Assembly: GCF_042657365.1 (NCBI RefSeq)
Contig: NZ_JBHSKT010000001.1
Coordinates: 186,001 to 250,000, forward strand
DNA: 64,000 nt
Direction: 5' to 3'
DNA from: Adhaeribacter_A terreus
Lineage (GTDB): Bacteria; Bacteroidota; Bacteroidia; Cytophagales; Hymenobacteraceae
Shown: piece after piece, positions 1-8,104 of the stretch
Position numbering within the stretch: position 1 is the stretch's first letter
Layout of the letters: each line of letters begins with the position of its first letter
Program-made: the position numbers and the translations under genes
Notes under the pieces: model-generated
What the model was told of the DNA's origin: nothing
What the model saw: the letters and a program-made list of their open reading frames with translations, nothing else
Database searches by the model: none

Positions 1-2
1 GC

Positions 3-353
3 AGCGTGGCCATAGAAAGCGCCAAAAACCTGGAACCGACCCGGAAAGAAAAACTGAAAAGCATTCTGAACCACGAAGCAACCGCATATTGCCTACAAAC
101 CGAACGCGTTTTTTTACGCACCATGGAAGGTGGCTGCAGCATTCCTTCGTTCGCGTTGGCTTCGTTACACGACGGCAAAATTTCCATAACCGGCGGCATC
201 ATCAGCCTGGATGGTCAGCAAATGATCAAAGAAACGTTCAGCGGCGCGACTTCGGAAGCGGAAACCTTAGGTCAGAAACTGGCTGAAACTGTGTTGGAAA
301 AAGGCGGCAAGGAAATTCTGGAAGATATCCGGAATCAGCAGAAACAGATCTAG
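3..353 (+). CDS. hemC: Hydroxymethylbilane synthase, C-terminal part (cut by window edge)
   Basis: Porphobilinogen deaminase joins four porphobilinogens into hydroxymethylbilane in cytoplasmic tetrapyrrole synthesis. The reading frame is open to base 3, so only the C-terminal ~117 residues are present; a GTG at 6 is an internal codon, not a start. The segment ERVFLRTMEGGCSIPSFALA matches the family's conserved stretch carrying the cysteine that binds the dipyrromethane cofactor (GGCS). The rest is the small C-terminal domain ending in a charged helix. It is followed by a strong hairpin terminator, so it is the last gene of its transcript. Identification is from family knowledge of this motif; the missing N-terminal part cannot be judged. 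Confidence 0.9.
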   Translation, partial: SVAIESAKNLEPTRKEKLKSILNHEATAYCLQTERVFLRTMEGGCSIPSFALASLHDGKISITGGIISLDGQQMIKETFSGATSEAETLGQKLAETVLEKGGKEILEDIRNQQKQI

Positions 354-405
354 TCGCGCAATTTCCGAGGCAGCATTTAATAAACGCAAATTCTTGAACA
401 ATACC

Positions 406-440
406 GTAGAGACGCCCTACCAAGGCGTCTTTACTTTTTT
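406..440 (+). terminator. Hairpin terminator of hemC, GTAGAGAC repeat type
   Basis: Stem 406-416 pairs with 424-434 (one mismatch), followed directly by a run of six T. The stem starts GTAGAGACGCC, the same hairpin found at 1347-1375 and 60800-60828. The T run is shared with the start of a dispersed 30-bp element. Confidence 0.75.
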
Positions 441-462
441 AGGGCCAAACCATACCGTTTTT
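433..462 (+). repeat. Dispersed 30-bp element, copy 1 (forward)
   Basis: ACTTTTTTAGGGCC followed by AAACCATACCGTTTTT. Intergenic, after the hemC terminator. Core variant CCATACCG. Confidence 0.75.
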
Positions 463-541
463 CCGGGTGAATTTTTAAAATATTTTGTGATAATATAAGC
501 TGGTGCAGGCGCGTTATCCGGGAAATCTTAAAGCTGAAACT

Positions 542-1327
542 ATGAAAAAGGTCCTGGTAGTAATTTGCGTTTTAAGCTGCTGCACTAATGTATTTGCCCA
601 GAAAATTCTTTACCTGAAACCGTTTATTGGAAGACAAGCCCCGCTTTGCCGTTTCGATCAGAATTTTCCAAATCCGGAAGGTTTATCTGTGAAGCCTTTA
701 CGAATGGAATGGAGCCCTGGGGTTTTGCTGGCGCTTAAATTAAATGCTGACTGGACTGTGCAAAGTGGCATAGATATGGGCTGGACCGGCTGGCATATGA
801 AAAATAAGAAAACGAAAGAAAATTTTTCTGATAGTCCGGATGGCTCCTCGGCATTTCACCAGACAAATCAATTGCAGCTTTTAGTACAACGCCGGATCAC
901 AACTGTAAATGCCTTAAATCTAGGTCGTAGTAAAGGTAATTACTTGTTGAATTTTGATCTATACATTACAGCAGGCATGGTTTACAACTTGATTCCGCGT
1001 TTTGGTTCTGAGGCCGATTCTATTATTTTAAAAAGATATACCTACAACGGAACCTCAGAAATAGATTATAGTTATTATAATTTCCTTCGCCGGAAAAGCA
1101 GTGCCGTTTATTTAGGTTTGGGAACGCAATTTTATAGCCGGAATAATGCCCGTTTCGATTTTACAATTTATTACAGCCAGGGCTTTACCGATGTAATGGC
1201 AATTGAAATTGATTATCGGGAAAACGACAACAGACATAAAACTAAATTACGCACCCGCGGTTCTGTGATCGGCGCCACGTTGGCTTACCCGATCCGGCTG
1301 AAAACCTTCGAACGGAAATCGGTTTAA
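542..1327 (+). CDS. Secreted or outer-membrane protein of unknown function
   Basis: 261 residues starting at ATG 542, chosen because it begins a clear signal peptide (MKK, hydrophobic core, cleavage near VFAQ); an in-frame upstream ATG at 503 would bury the signal 13 residues in. The mature part is rich in aromatic residues and alternating polar and hydrophobic strands (for example NLGRSKGNYLLNFDLYITAG and SSAVYLGLGTQFYSR), which suggests an outer-membrane beta-barrel of the PorT or OmpW size class. I do not recognise a named family. It stands alone between two hairpin terminators. Function unknown. Confidence 0.7.
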   Translation: MKKVLVVICVLSCCTNVFAQKILYLKPFIGRQAPLCRFDQNFPNPEGLSVKPLRMEWSPGVLLALKLNADWTVQSGIDMGWTGWHMKNKKTKENFSDSPDGSSAFHQTNQLQLLVQRRITTVNALNLGRSKGNYLLNFDLYITAGMVYNLIPRFGSEADSIILKRYTYNGTSEIDYSYYNFLRRKSSAVYLGLGTQFYSRNNARFDFTIYYSQGFTDVMAIEIDYRENDNRHKTKLRTRGSVIGATLAYPIRLKTFERKSV

Positions 1328-1346
1328 AATTTACGGATACGATTTT

Positions 1347-1382
1347 GTAGAGACGCCCTAATAGGGCGTCTCTACATTTTTT
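1347..1382 (+). terminator. Hairpin terminator, GTAGAGAC repeat type
   Basis: Perfect stem GTAGAGACGCCCTA / TAGGGCGTCTCTAC over 1347-1375, followed by ATTTTTTT. Second copy of the 29-nt hairpin seen at 406-434. Confidence 0.8.
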
Positions 1383-1404
1383 TGGTAATCCATTTCCAGG
1401 TAGT

Positions 1405-1434
1405 AGTTTTTTATGGCAAAACCATACCGTTTTT
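1405..1434 (+). repeat. Dispersed 30-bp element, copy 2 (forward)
   Basis: AGTTTTTTATGGC plus AAAACCATACCGTTTT. Intergenic, 92 bp before the cyclophilin gene. Confidence 0.75.
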
Positions 1435-1525
1435 GGCAGAAATTCCGGCATAATTAAAATCATTTTCCCATCTTCACGTTCCAGAAAATGCACATTAGCA
1501 CATTAAATTATTAGCACATTAAAAC

Positions 1526-2206
1526 ATGTCACTTTTTAAGCGTTTTTCCCTACCGTTTTTACTCGTTTTGCTTACGGTTTCAGTAAGTTTTGCCCAGAAG
1601 AAGAAAAAGCCTTCGAAGAAAGATGATGTGGTTACGATCACCACGCCGCAGGGCGAAATTAAACTGATCTTGTTCGACGAAACGCCTTTGCACAAAGCCA
1701 ATTTCCTGAAGCTGGCCAAAGAAGGTTTTTACGATGGTACTACTTTTCACCGCATCATCGATAATTTTATGATCCAGGGTGGTGATCCGAATACCAAGAA
1801 CGAATCGCCGAACGACGATGGCGCGGGCAATAATGGCTACCTGATTCCGGCGGAATTTAAGCCGGAGCTGAAACACGTAAAAGGCGCGCTGGCTGCTGCC
1901 CGTACCGATAATCCGAAAAAAGAATCGAGCGGTTGCCAGTTTTATATTGTGCAGAACGAATTCGGTACGCCTTTTTTAGACGGAAACTATACCGTTTTCG
2001 GGCAGACCATTAAAGGTTTGGACGTGGTAGATGCCATTGCTAAACAGCCCAAAGATTTCCGCGACCGGCCGTTAACTGACGTGAAAATGACCGTGAAAGT
2101 GGAAACGATGAAGAAGAAAGCGATCACGAAAGAGTTTGGTTACGTTTACCCGGGCACGGAAGTGAAAGAGAAAAAGGAAAAGAAAGAGAAAAAAATTAAA
2201 GCTTAG
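1526..2206 (+). CDS. Secreted peptidyl-prolyl cis-trans isomerase, cyclophilin type
   Basis: 226 residues. A signal peptide (MSLFKRFSLPFLLVLLTVS to SFAQ) precedes a lysine-rich linker and then a cyclophilin domain at about residues 35-195. Visible cyclophilin marks are FHRIIDNFMIQGGDP, with the catalytic Arg after FH, and SSGCQFYIV and FGQTIKGLDVVDAI. It should catalyse proline isomerisation in the periplasm, assisting folding. The tail after the domain is extremely lysine-rich (EKKEKKEKKIKA) and probably disordered. It is preceded by a repeat-rich gap and followed after 66 bp by an SDR gene, which could be cotranscribed. Confidence 0.9.
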   Translation: MSLFKRFSLPFLLVLLTVSVSFAQKKKKPSKKDDVVTITTPQGEIKLILFDETPLHKANFLKLAKEGFYDGTTFHRIIDNFMIQGGDPNTKNESPNDDGAGNNGYLIPAEFKPELKHVKGALAAARTDNPKKESSGCQFYIVQNEFGTPFLDGNYTVFGQTIKGLDVVDAIAKQPKDFRDRPLTDVKMTVKVETMKKKAITKEFGYVYPGTEVKEKKEKKEKKIKA

Positions 2207-2272
2207 TTATTGGTGGCGGCTTAATAAATCGCTCGCAAACTCCGGGCTTTCGCCCAATTTTATTCCTGATTA

Positions 2273-3199
2273 ATGAACATGAAAAAACGCATTTTAATAA
2301 CGGGCTCGAACGGATTGCTGGGCCAGAAACTGGTAGATCTTTTGCTGCCGAAAACCGAAGTGGAAATTCTGGCAACTTCCAAAGGCGCAAACAAGCTGGC
2401 TGAAGTTTACCCGAACCTGCAATTCCAGAACATGGATATTACCGATCCGGCTGACATAAACCGCGTTTTCGAAAGCTTTAAACCAACGCATATAATTAAT
2501 ACTGCAGCGCAGACGAACGTAGATATCTGCGAAGATGAAAAGCAGAAAGCGGTTTGTTACCTGCAAAATGCTACGGCGGTAAAATACCTGGCCGAAGCCT
2601 GCGAAAAGCACGGTACTCATTTCACGCACGTTTCCACGGACTTTATTTTTGATGGCGAAAACGGGCCTTATACCGAAGAAGCCGAGGCGAAGCCGGTAAA
2701 TTATTACGGCGAAACGAAGCTGGCCGGCGAGGAATTTGTGAAGCAATGTAAAACACCGTGGGCCATTGCGCGAACCGTAGTTGTTTATGGTATTGTGCAC
2801 GATTACGGCCGATCGAACCTGGTTTTATGGGTGAAAGAAAACCTGGAAAACCAGAAAACCATTCAGGTGGTGAACGACCAGTTCCGCAGCCCAACCCTGG
2901 CCGAAGACCTGGCAATGGGTTGCTGGCAGATCGTGGAGAAGGACGCTACTGGCATTTTCAACCTTTCCGGACCGGATTTTTTAACGCCTTACGAAATGGC
3001 TTTGCAGGTAGCCGATTATTTCAACCTGGATAAAAGCTACATAAAAGAAGCCAGCGCTGCCAATTTTGTGCAACCCGCTAAACGTCCGCCGCGCACCGGT
3101 TTTATTATCGATAAAGCCCGTAACGCGTTGGGTTACGAGCCGCGTACTTTTAAGGAAGGAATAAAAGTGGTGGCGGAACAAATTCCGGCGAAAGTTTAA
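2273..3199 (+). CDS. SDR family sugar-nucleotide reductase, RfbD-like
   Basis: 308 residues, cytoplasmic. The N-terminus ILITGSNGLLGQKLVDLL is a Rossmann NAD(P)-binding motif (GxxGxxG). VSTDFIFDG and YYGETKLAGE carry the Thr/Ser and the YxxxK catalytic pair of extended SDRs. The pattern TNVDICEDEK and the length fit dTDP-4-dehydrorhamnose reductase (RmlD) relatives. No other rml gene is adjacent, so the substrate is uncertain; it may be a generic sugar-nucleotide-binding reductase. Start: ATG 2273, with a second ATG two codons later. A weak hairpin with a T run follows. Confidence 0.8.
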   Translation: MNMKKRILITGSNGLLGQKLVDLLLPKTEVEILATSKGANKLAEVYPNLQFQNMDITDPADINRVFESFKPTHIINTAAQTNVDICEDEKQKAVCYLQNATAVKYLAEACEKHGTHFTHVSTDFIFDGENGPYTEEAEAKPVNYYGETKLAGEEFVKQCKTPWAIARTVVVYGIVHDYGRSNLVLWVKENLENQKTIQVVNDQFRSPTLAEDLAMGCWQIVEKDATGIFNLSGPDFLTPYEMALQVADYFNLDKSYIKEASAANFVQPAKRPPRTGFIIDKARNALGYEPRTFKEGIKVVAEQIPAKV

Positions 3200-3215
3200 C
3201 AGCAATATTTCAGAA

Positions 3216-3243
3216 GCGCAGCACGAAAGTTCTGCGTTTTTTT
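3216..3243 (+). terminator. Weak hairpin terminator after the SDR gene
   Basis: Short stem CGCAG (3217-3221) with CTGCG (3232-3236) followed by seven T. Plausible intrinsic terminator of the preceding gene. Confidence 0.5.
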
Positions 3244-3418
3244 GTGCCTGCAAATTAGCAATGGCGCCTTAGTCGTTGCACCATATCACAATGCAGGATT
3301 TCGCTAATGCATAAATTTTGTTTCGAAATATATAACAAATGAAATCCTTTTGGTGGTTTGCCGTATAAAAGCAGATGTGTTGAAGTTCTGAATTTTCGGG
3401 GAATTAAAAACTGCTTGT

Positions 3419-4186
3419 ATGCATAACGCGCTTATTCTGCAATACCAATCACGGGCTGGAGCCAAAGGCCAGATCCAATCCGTTTCGGCCGAAGCATTTG
3501 CAGCTCAGCTGGCTTTGGTCAGGAAACAGAAAATGCCGGTGGTAAGCCTGGATGAGCTGGTAGAAAACGATAAAAAACGCAAGCGCTGGCACCGGCACGT
3601 GTTGCTCCTGACCTTTACCGATACTTTTCTGGCCCAAAATCCTACCGTTTTCCAGCATTTAAAAGCGTCTGGTTTTCCAGCTACGGTTTTTATTTCTACC
3701 CATGAAGATCAGGAGCTGGAGCGCAGGAAATTCTGGCAAGAGGTAGTTGCTGCGGGTTTTTCTCTCGGTTTGCATAGCGTTTTTCAAGTTCCACTTTCTA
3801 AAATACCGGAAGCAGAAATCCGCGAAGAACTAACTGCAGAGAAACGAATATTTGAAGCGGAAACGGGCCAACCGGTAAAATTTCTGTTGCCTGCTTTCGG
3901 CGACAATCATAAAAAAATAGTTGCCGCGGCGCAGGAACTGGGCTTCGAAGCAATATTATCAGGTAAAGTGGGCTACAACCGTTTCAACGCCGATCTGTTA
4001 CATTTAAAAACCTGGCCGGTTCCGGCGCAAACTTCGCTTAAAGCGTTTGAACACATGCTTTGCCGCGATAAAAAGGAATTGCTGGTGCAGGAAATGAAAG
4101 CAAAAGCCTTAAAAAACGGTAGGGTTTTGAAGCCAAAAAGTCTGTTCGGGAAGCTGAAGGGTTTATTCCGGCGGGTGAAGGTTTGA
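3419..4186 (+). CDS. NodB-fold (polysaccharide deacetylase-like) protein, probably inactive
   Basis: 255 residues, no signal peptide. The fold order of NodB deacetylases is visible: an LTFTDTF strand, FPATVFIST, FWQEVVAAGFSLGLHSVFQVPLSKI, then FLLPAFGDNHKKIVAAAQELGFEAILS. The metal and catalytic motifs are altered. The usual TFDDG is TFTDT, and the usual HxxxH is HSVFQ, so one metal His and the first Asp are lost. This suggests a pseudoenzyme or a changed chemistry. Two copies of the dispersed 30-bp element lie inside the gene (3623-3651 and 4112-4141) and encode FLAQNPTVF and NGRVLKPKS. The basic C-terminus (KLKGLFRRVKV) is also unusual. Confidence 0.7.
   Translation: MHNALILQYQSRAGAKGQIQSVSAEAFAAQLALVRKQKMPVVSLDELVENDKKRKRWHRHVLLLTFTDTFLAQNPTVFQHLKASGFPATVFISTHEDQELERRKFWQEVVAAGFSLGLHSVFQVPLSKIPEAEIREELTAEKRIFEAETGQPVKFLLPAFGDNHKKIVAAAQELGFEAILSGKVGYNRFNADLLHLKTWPVPAQTSLKAFEHMLCRDKKELLVQEMKAKALKNGRVLKPKSLFGKLKGLFRRVKV
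3623..3651 (+). repeat. Dispersed 30-bp element, copy 3 (forward, inside a gene)
   Basis: ACTTTTCTGGCCC plus AAAATCCTACCGTTTT inside the NodB-like gene, read in frame as TFLAQNPTVF. Confidence 0.65.
4112..4141 (-). repeat. Dispersed 30-bp element, copy 4 (reverse, inside a gene)
   Basis: Reverse strand reads ACTTTTTGGCTTC plus AAAACCCTACCGTTTTT. Second copy within the same NodB-like gene, near its 3' end. Confidence 0.7.
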
Positions 4187-4214
4187 ATCTTTGTTACGAA
4201 TTGTGGCAAAATGT

Positions 4215-4222
4215 TATCTTTG
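4215..4222 (+). promoter_or_regulatory. Bacteroidota-type -7 box before the AT-rich T9SS gene
   Basis: TATCTTTG fits the TAnnTTTG -7 consensus, with TTTG at 4190-4193 as a possible -33 element 21 bp upstream. The box ends only 4 bp before the ATG at 4227, so the transcript may be leaderless or start at the codon itself. Inferred from motif only. Confidence 0.45.
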
Positions 4223-4226
4223 CCGC

Positions 4227-5867
4227 ATGAAAAAACGCTATACTTTCTTATCTGAAAACTGGCTGCGCTTTGGTTTGGTGGCTGCTTTTGCTGTTTCATC
4301 TTTAATTTCTAATGCTCAAACGGCTCCTGCTAAAGTTTGGGATAAGACTTTTGGGGGAAATGATGTTGACCGGCTAATATCTTTACAGCAAACCTCTGAT
4401 GGCGGGTATATACTTGGGGGATATTCAGAATCGGGTATTAGTGGCGATAAAAGTCAAATATGTAAAGGCACTGAAGATTATTGGCTATTGAAATTAGACA
4501 ATCAAGGGAATAAGGTTTGGGATAAAACGATTGGTGGAAGTTATTATGATTATTTAACTTCTATAAACCAAACTTCTGATGGCGGTTATATTATGATTGG
4601 ATATTCTCATTCAGGCAATAGTGCGGATAAAAGTGATAATAATAGAGGGCTTGAAGATTATTGGGTGGTCAAGATAGATTCCATTGGGAATAAAATCTGG
4701 GATAAAACTTTTGGGGGTAACAAACAAGATATTCCTACTTCAGTGGTTCAAACTATAGATGGAGGTTACTTGCTTGGTGGTCATTCCAATACAGATACTA
4801 ATGGTGATAAAACTGCTGTGAATAAAGGGTCTATTAACACTTTCGATCATTGGTTAATAAAAATAGATTCCAACGGAAATAAAGTTTGGGATAAAACGAT
4901 TGGAGGAAGCAGCACCGATTATTTATATTATATGGATAAAACTTCTGATGGAGGATTTATTATAGGAGGAGCCTCTAATTCACCAATAAGCAGTGATAAA
5001 ACACAGGCAAATCAAGGAGGATTAGATTATTGGATAGTAAAACTTAATGCGAGTGGGAATAAAATTTGGGATAGGACTTATGGTGGAAGTAATGATGATC
5101 TGATTAAAACTATTCAACAAACTTCGGATAGAGGATATATTTTAGGTGGTATTTCACAGTCAGGTATAAGTGGCGATAAAAGTCAATCTTCTTACGGAGA
5201 CAGAGATCTTTGGATAATAAAAATTGATTCAACTGGTAATAAACAGTGGGATAAAACAATTGGAGGGAGTAACAGAGAAATTCTTGGATCTCTGATTAAA
5301 ACCATGGATGGAAGTTACCTTATCAATAGTACGTCTAACTCCCCAATTAGTGGAGATAAAACACAGCCTTCACAAGGTACTGATGCGTGGTTAATAAAGA
5401 TAGATTCCTTAGGGCATAAATTATGGGATCAAACAATAGGTGGCAGTGGTAATGAGAACGCTTCAAAACTACTGCAATTAGCAGATGGAAGTTTTATATG
5501 GGCAGGGGATTCAGATTCAGGAATTGGAATTGATAAGAGTCAACCATCTCAGGGCGCTTCGGATTATTGGATCGTGAAATTAGCTGCTGAAGTAACCGGA
5601 ACAAAAGAGTTAGTCTCCCATAAAGAGCTTTTAATTTCTCCAAATCCAAGCCAAGGGAAATTCAACCTGCAACTCGAGAATATTTCTGCTTCAAAAGTTG
5701 AAGTAAGCGTTTCTGATCTGTTAGGCCGCGTTATTTTGCAGAAAGAGCTACCAGTTACAAACAAACAAATTTCCGAAGAACTGGAAATAAAAGCTTCGAA
5801 AGGAATGTATTTGCTGCAAATTAAAGCAGGTAACCAAAGCACTTCCCGTAAAATAGTAGTTAAGTAA
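4227..5867 (+). CDS. T9SS-secreted protein with seven 60-residue WDKTxGG repeats
   Basis: 546 residues from ATG 4227, chosen because a signal peptide starts there and cleaves near ISNAQ; the longer frame begins at a TTG at 4191. Seven tandem repeats of about 60 residues follow, each with WDKTxGG, then QTSDGGYIxGG, ISGDKSQ, DYWxVKID and GNK. They probably form a beta-propeller-like surface fold. The last ~85 residues are a type A sorting domain (LLISPNPSQGKF, DLLGRVI, GMYLLQI, KIVVK). The gene is clearly AT-richer than its neighbours, with frequent AAA, ATA and TTA codons, suggesting different ancestry or relaxed selection. The exact ligand or role is unknown. Confidence 0.8.
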   Translation: MKKRYTFLSENWLRFGLVAAFAVSSLISNAQTAPAKVWDKTFGGNDVDRLISLQQTSDGGYILGGYSESGISGDKSQICKGTEDYWLLKLDNQGNKVWDKTIGGSYYDYLTSINQTSDGGYIMIGYSHSGNSADKSDNNRGLEDYWVVKIDSIGNKIWDKTFGGNKQDIPTSVVQTIDGGYLLGGHSNTDTNGDKTAVNKGSINTFDHWLIKIDSNGNKVWDKTIGGSSTDYLYYMDKTSDGGFIIGGASNSPISSDKTQANQGGLDYWIVKLNASGNKIWDRTYGGSNDDLIKTIQQTSDRGYILGGISQSGISGDKSQSSYGDRDLWIIKIDSTGNKQWDKTIGGSNREILGSLIKTMDGSYLINSTSNSPISGDKTQPSQGTDAWLIKIDSLGHKLWDQTIGGSGNENASKLLQLADGSFIWAGDSDSGIGIDKSQPSQGASDYWIVKLAAEVTGTKELVSHKELLISPNPSQGKFNLQLENISASKVEVSVSDLLGRVILQKELPVTNKQISEELEIKASKGMYLLQIKAGNQSTSRKIVVK

Positions 5868-5890
5868 TTCTTATAAAATCCTCTTCATAA

Positions 5891-5926
5891 AAAAAGCTGC
5901 TTTGGAGTTATCCAGAGCAGCTTTTT
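5891..5926. terminator. Bidirectional terminator between convergent genes
   Basis: Stem 5891-5906 with 5911-5926 (one mismatch), loop GTTA, flanked by A and T runs, so it can serve both the upstream plus-strand gene and the minus-strand flippase-like gene. Confidence 0.8.
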
Positions 5927-5956
5927 ACTTTTTCAGGCTAAAACCCTAGCGTATTT
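5927..5956 (+). repeat. Dispersed 30-bp element, copy 5 (forward, over a stop codon)
   Basis: ACTTTTTCAGGCT plus AAAACCCTAGCGTATTT. Its 3' half supplies the stop codon and last codons of the minus-strand gene ending at 5946. Confidence 0.65.
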
Positions 5957-7022
5957 CTACGGTCTGCGCAACGGCGGCTTCGTGCTCTTCGCTGAACACG
6001 CGTTTAACCCAGCGCGGCAGGAAGAATGAACCTAAAATCAGATACAGGTAATACGTTACAATGCGGTAAAGCAACACAATAATGGCCGTAAAACCGCCCA
6101 GATAACTTCCGAAAAAAGTGGGGAAAGCTACTTCGGCAATACCGGCGCCGCCCGGGGTAACCGCTACCATTAATACTACTTTATACACAAAATTGCGGGC
6201 AAAAAGCAGCAAATGGTCGTGGAAATGAATATCGGTGAAAGCGGCAATGAGGCAGTTAATTAAATAGTAACGGGCTGTCCAGACGAAGGCGGTGGAGAGA
6301 ATTGCTTTTACCCAGTAACCATAACTGTGGCCTTTAATTTCGTGCGAAGCCCAAACGAGTTCGTTGCCGTGGCGGAACGCGCCCGTACGCCAGCGCCGCA
6401 GCAAAGGCAAACTGAAAATGCGGATAAGCAAACGTTTTACGCCGTTCGGGTTCACGAAAAGCGCATAGGTCATAATAATGGCGTAGGCTGTAATGAGCAG
6501 GTAACTGACCAGCAAGGCAAATTCCAGACCGGAGCTAACCGAAAAATTCAGGCCATCCACATCCGGAAAGATCTGGCCTTTGGCAAAATACAGGATTATA
6601 GGCGCTACAATTACAAAATACCAATTGTCGAGCATGGCCGTAACGATAACGTAAGCCAGCGATTTTCCCAGCTTTATGCCTTCTTTATGCAGCAGAAAAG
6701 TAGCAATGGTAGAGCCACCTACCACCGAAGGCATTACGCAGGAAGCAAATTCCCAGAGCATGATCACATCTATAGATTGTTTCCAGCTCAGGAAACGGCC
6801 GGTAATGTGGCGGATGCGGTACATATACCCAAAATCGCGGACGATGAGGACGGCAAACGTGATGAAGATCCAGTGGAGTTTGGCATCCAGGAGGCGCGAA
6901 AAATCCTGCGCGGCCGGGTCGCGATAGATCATATACGCCACCACGGCCAGGCCAATAGCTACCGGAATGGCAATTTTGGCTGGTGTGAAGTGACGTAAAA
7001 AACTCTTTTTATTTAAATCCAT
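5946..7022 (-). CDS. Lysylphosphatidylglycerol synthase TM-type (flippase-like) membrane protein
   Basis: 358 residues with about eight hydrophobic segments (for example IAIPVAIGLAVVAYMIY near residue 16). It resembles the LPG_synthase_TM / UPF0104 family, whose members resemble the flippase half of MprF and the archaeal AglD region. Typical marks are MPSVVGGSTIATFLL and MVAVTPGGAGIAEVAFPTFF, the conserved PGGxG segment. It probably moves or modifies a lipid-linked substrate in the inner membrane; the substrate is unknown. Its ATG ends at 7020 directly against the scpA stop at 7023, so the two genes form a translationally close operon. The 3' end overlaps a dispersed element. Confidence 0.8.
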   Translation of the reverse strand: MDLNKKSFLRHFTPAKIAIPVAIGLAVVAYMIYRDPAAQDFSRLLDAKLHWIFITFAVLIVRDFGYMYRIRHITGRFLSWKQSIDVIMLWEFASCVMPSVVGGSTIATFLLHKEGIKLGKSLAYVIVTAMLDNWYFVIVAPIILYFAKGQIFPDVDGLNFSVSSGLEFALLVSYLLITAYAIIMTYALFVNPNGVKRLLIRIFSLPLLRRWRTGAFRHGNELVWASHEIKGHSYGYWVKAILSTAFVWTARYYLINCLIAAFTDIHFHDHLLLFARNFVYKVVLMVAVTPGGAGIAEVAFPTFFGSYLGGFTAIIVLLYRIVTYYLYLILGSFFLPRWVKRVFSEEHEAAVAQTVEIR

Positions 7023-7790
7023 TTATTCGGGATCAGAATCTGTATTGGTAAGGGTTTCGGGCGAGGCATGGATCTCGAAGTTATTAAAACCTTCGCTTAC
7101 CTGCACCCAGATCTCATTGAGCTGAATTAACTCCAGAATGGCCAGGAAGTTAAAGATAACGCCAATTTTATCGGGGAAGTCTTTCAGTAACTCGGTGAAA
7201 TTTACAATGCGCCGTTCGCGGATCTGCGTCTGCACAAAATCGCGTTGCTGCTCAATGGTGTAGGGGTAAGTAAAAACGGTATGTTTCGGGCGGTTCTCTT
7301 CTTCCTCAAAACGGTTCATCACCTTCTCGAAAACCCGCATCAGCTTGTATAAACTCAGGTCCTGCATTTCCAGCTCTACCGAAGTTTTTGCCGCCAGGAT
7401 CTTCATTTCATCTTCCAGGTTGCCGCGTTTTTCCTGTTTCAGGCGGTTCTCTTCCATTTCCGAAAGTTCGGCGAGCACGGCTTTATATTTCTTGTATTCT
7501 AAAAGGTGCTGTACCAGTTCCTTGCGGGGGTCAATTTCGTTGCCCTGTTCGTCTTTTTCGGTGCGCGGAATGAGCATTTTGGCCTTGATGCGCATGAGCG
7601 TGGCGGCCGTCAGGATAAATTCTGAAGCCACTTCCATGTTCAGGTTTTCGAGCTGCTGCAGATACCCCATAAAATCGTTGGTGATCTTGAAGATCGGAAT
7701 GTCATGGATGTCCAGTTCATCGCGTTCGATGAAGAACAAAAGCAGGTCGAAAGGACCTTCGAACAAGGGTAATTTTATTTCGAAACTCAC
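7023..7790 (-). CDS. scpA: Segregation and condensation protein A
   Basis: 255 residues. ScpA is the kleisin that bridges SMC heads and works with ScpB in chromosome condensation. The N-terminal FEIKLPLFEGPFDLLLFFIERDELDIHDIPI is diagnostic, followed by EFILTAATLMRIKAKMLIP. The charged middle and the C-terminal winged-helix part (RIVNFTELLKDFPDKIGVIFNFLAILELI) complete the kleisin layout. I chose GTG 7790 because family proteins start just before EIKLPLF. A longer frame from GTG 7844 adds 18 poorly conserved residues from a low-complexity stretch. Cotranscribed with the flippase-like gene downstream. scpB is not in the window. Confidence 0.9.
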   Translation of the reverse strand: MSFEIKLPLFEGPFDLLLFFIERDELDIHDIPIFKITNDFMGYLQQLENLNMEVASEFILTAATLMRIKAKMLIPRTEKDEQGNEIDPRKELVQHLLEYKKYKAVLAELSEMEENRLKQEKRGNLEDEMKILAAKTSVELEMQDLSLYKLMRVFEKVMNRFEEEENRPKHTVFTYPYTIEQQRDFVQTQIRERRIVNFTELLKDFPDKIGVIFNFLAILELIQLNEIWVQVSEGFNNFEIHASPETLTNTDSDPE

Positions 7791-7842
7791 GGTTTTGGTA
7801 TCTGGTAGCAAGTAGCAGGCAGCAGAAATTTTGCTTTCCGGC

Positions 7843-7871
7843 ACTTTTTCGGCTCAAAATCATAGCGTTTT
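7843..7871 (+). repeat. Dispersed 30-bp element, copy 6 (forward)
   Basis: ACTTTTTCGGCTC plus AAAATCATAGCGTTTT. It overlaps the alternative upstream GTG start of scpA. Confidence 0.7.
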
Positions 7872-8053
7872 AGCCTGAATTTCAAACCGGAACGTAAAAT
7901 TACGGAATTTATGTGCGGTACCCAATTTTGTCGGAACTTGGATTCGTCAGATTATTGGATTAATGGCTTTTAGAAAAACATAGTCAGATTTTATATCTTT
8001 AATATCTATAGCGAAATCCTGAAAATCTTTAAGATCCTTAAAATGGTGTTCAG

Positions 8054-8082
8054 ACTTTTTCGGGGCAAAACCATACCGTTTT
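8054..8082 (+). repeat. Dispersed 30-bp element, copy 7 (forward)
   Basis: ACTTTTTCGGGGC plus AAAACCATACCGTTTT, ending 22 bp before the ATG of the small secreted protein. Confidence 0.8.
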
Positions 8083-8104
8083 GCTTCCGCTTCGTTTAAC
8101 CGAT

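Larger units (their letters stand above)
7791..8104. other. Gene-free gap with repeats between scpA and a small secreted-protein gene
   Basis: It holds two dispersed 30-bp elements (7843-7871 and 8054-8082). Between them is an AT-rich stretch resembling a degenerate copy of the GTCTGAATTGG repeat: TTCGTCAGATTATTGGATTA at about 7945, and a segment near 8010-8040 with ATCCTGAAAATCTTTAAG. No gene was seen. Confidence 0.55.

Noticed and set aside
6327..6998. 223-codon plus-strand open frame
   Set aside because: It lies antisense within the flippase-like gene, has no domain-like sequence and reflects codon structure of the real gene.
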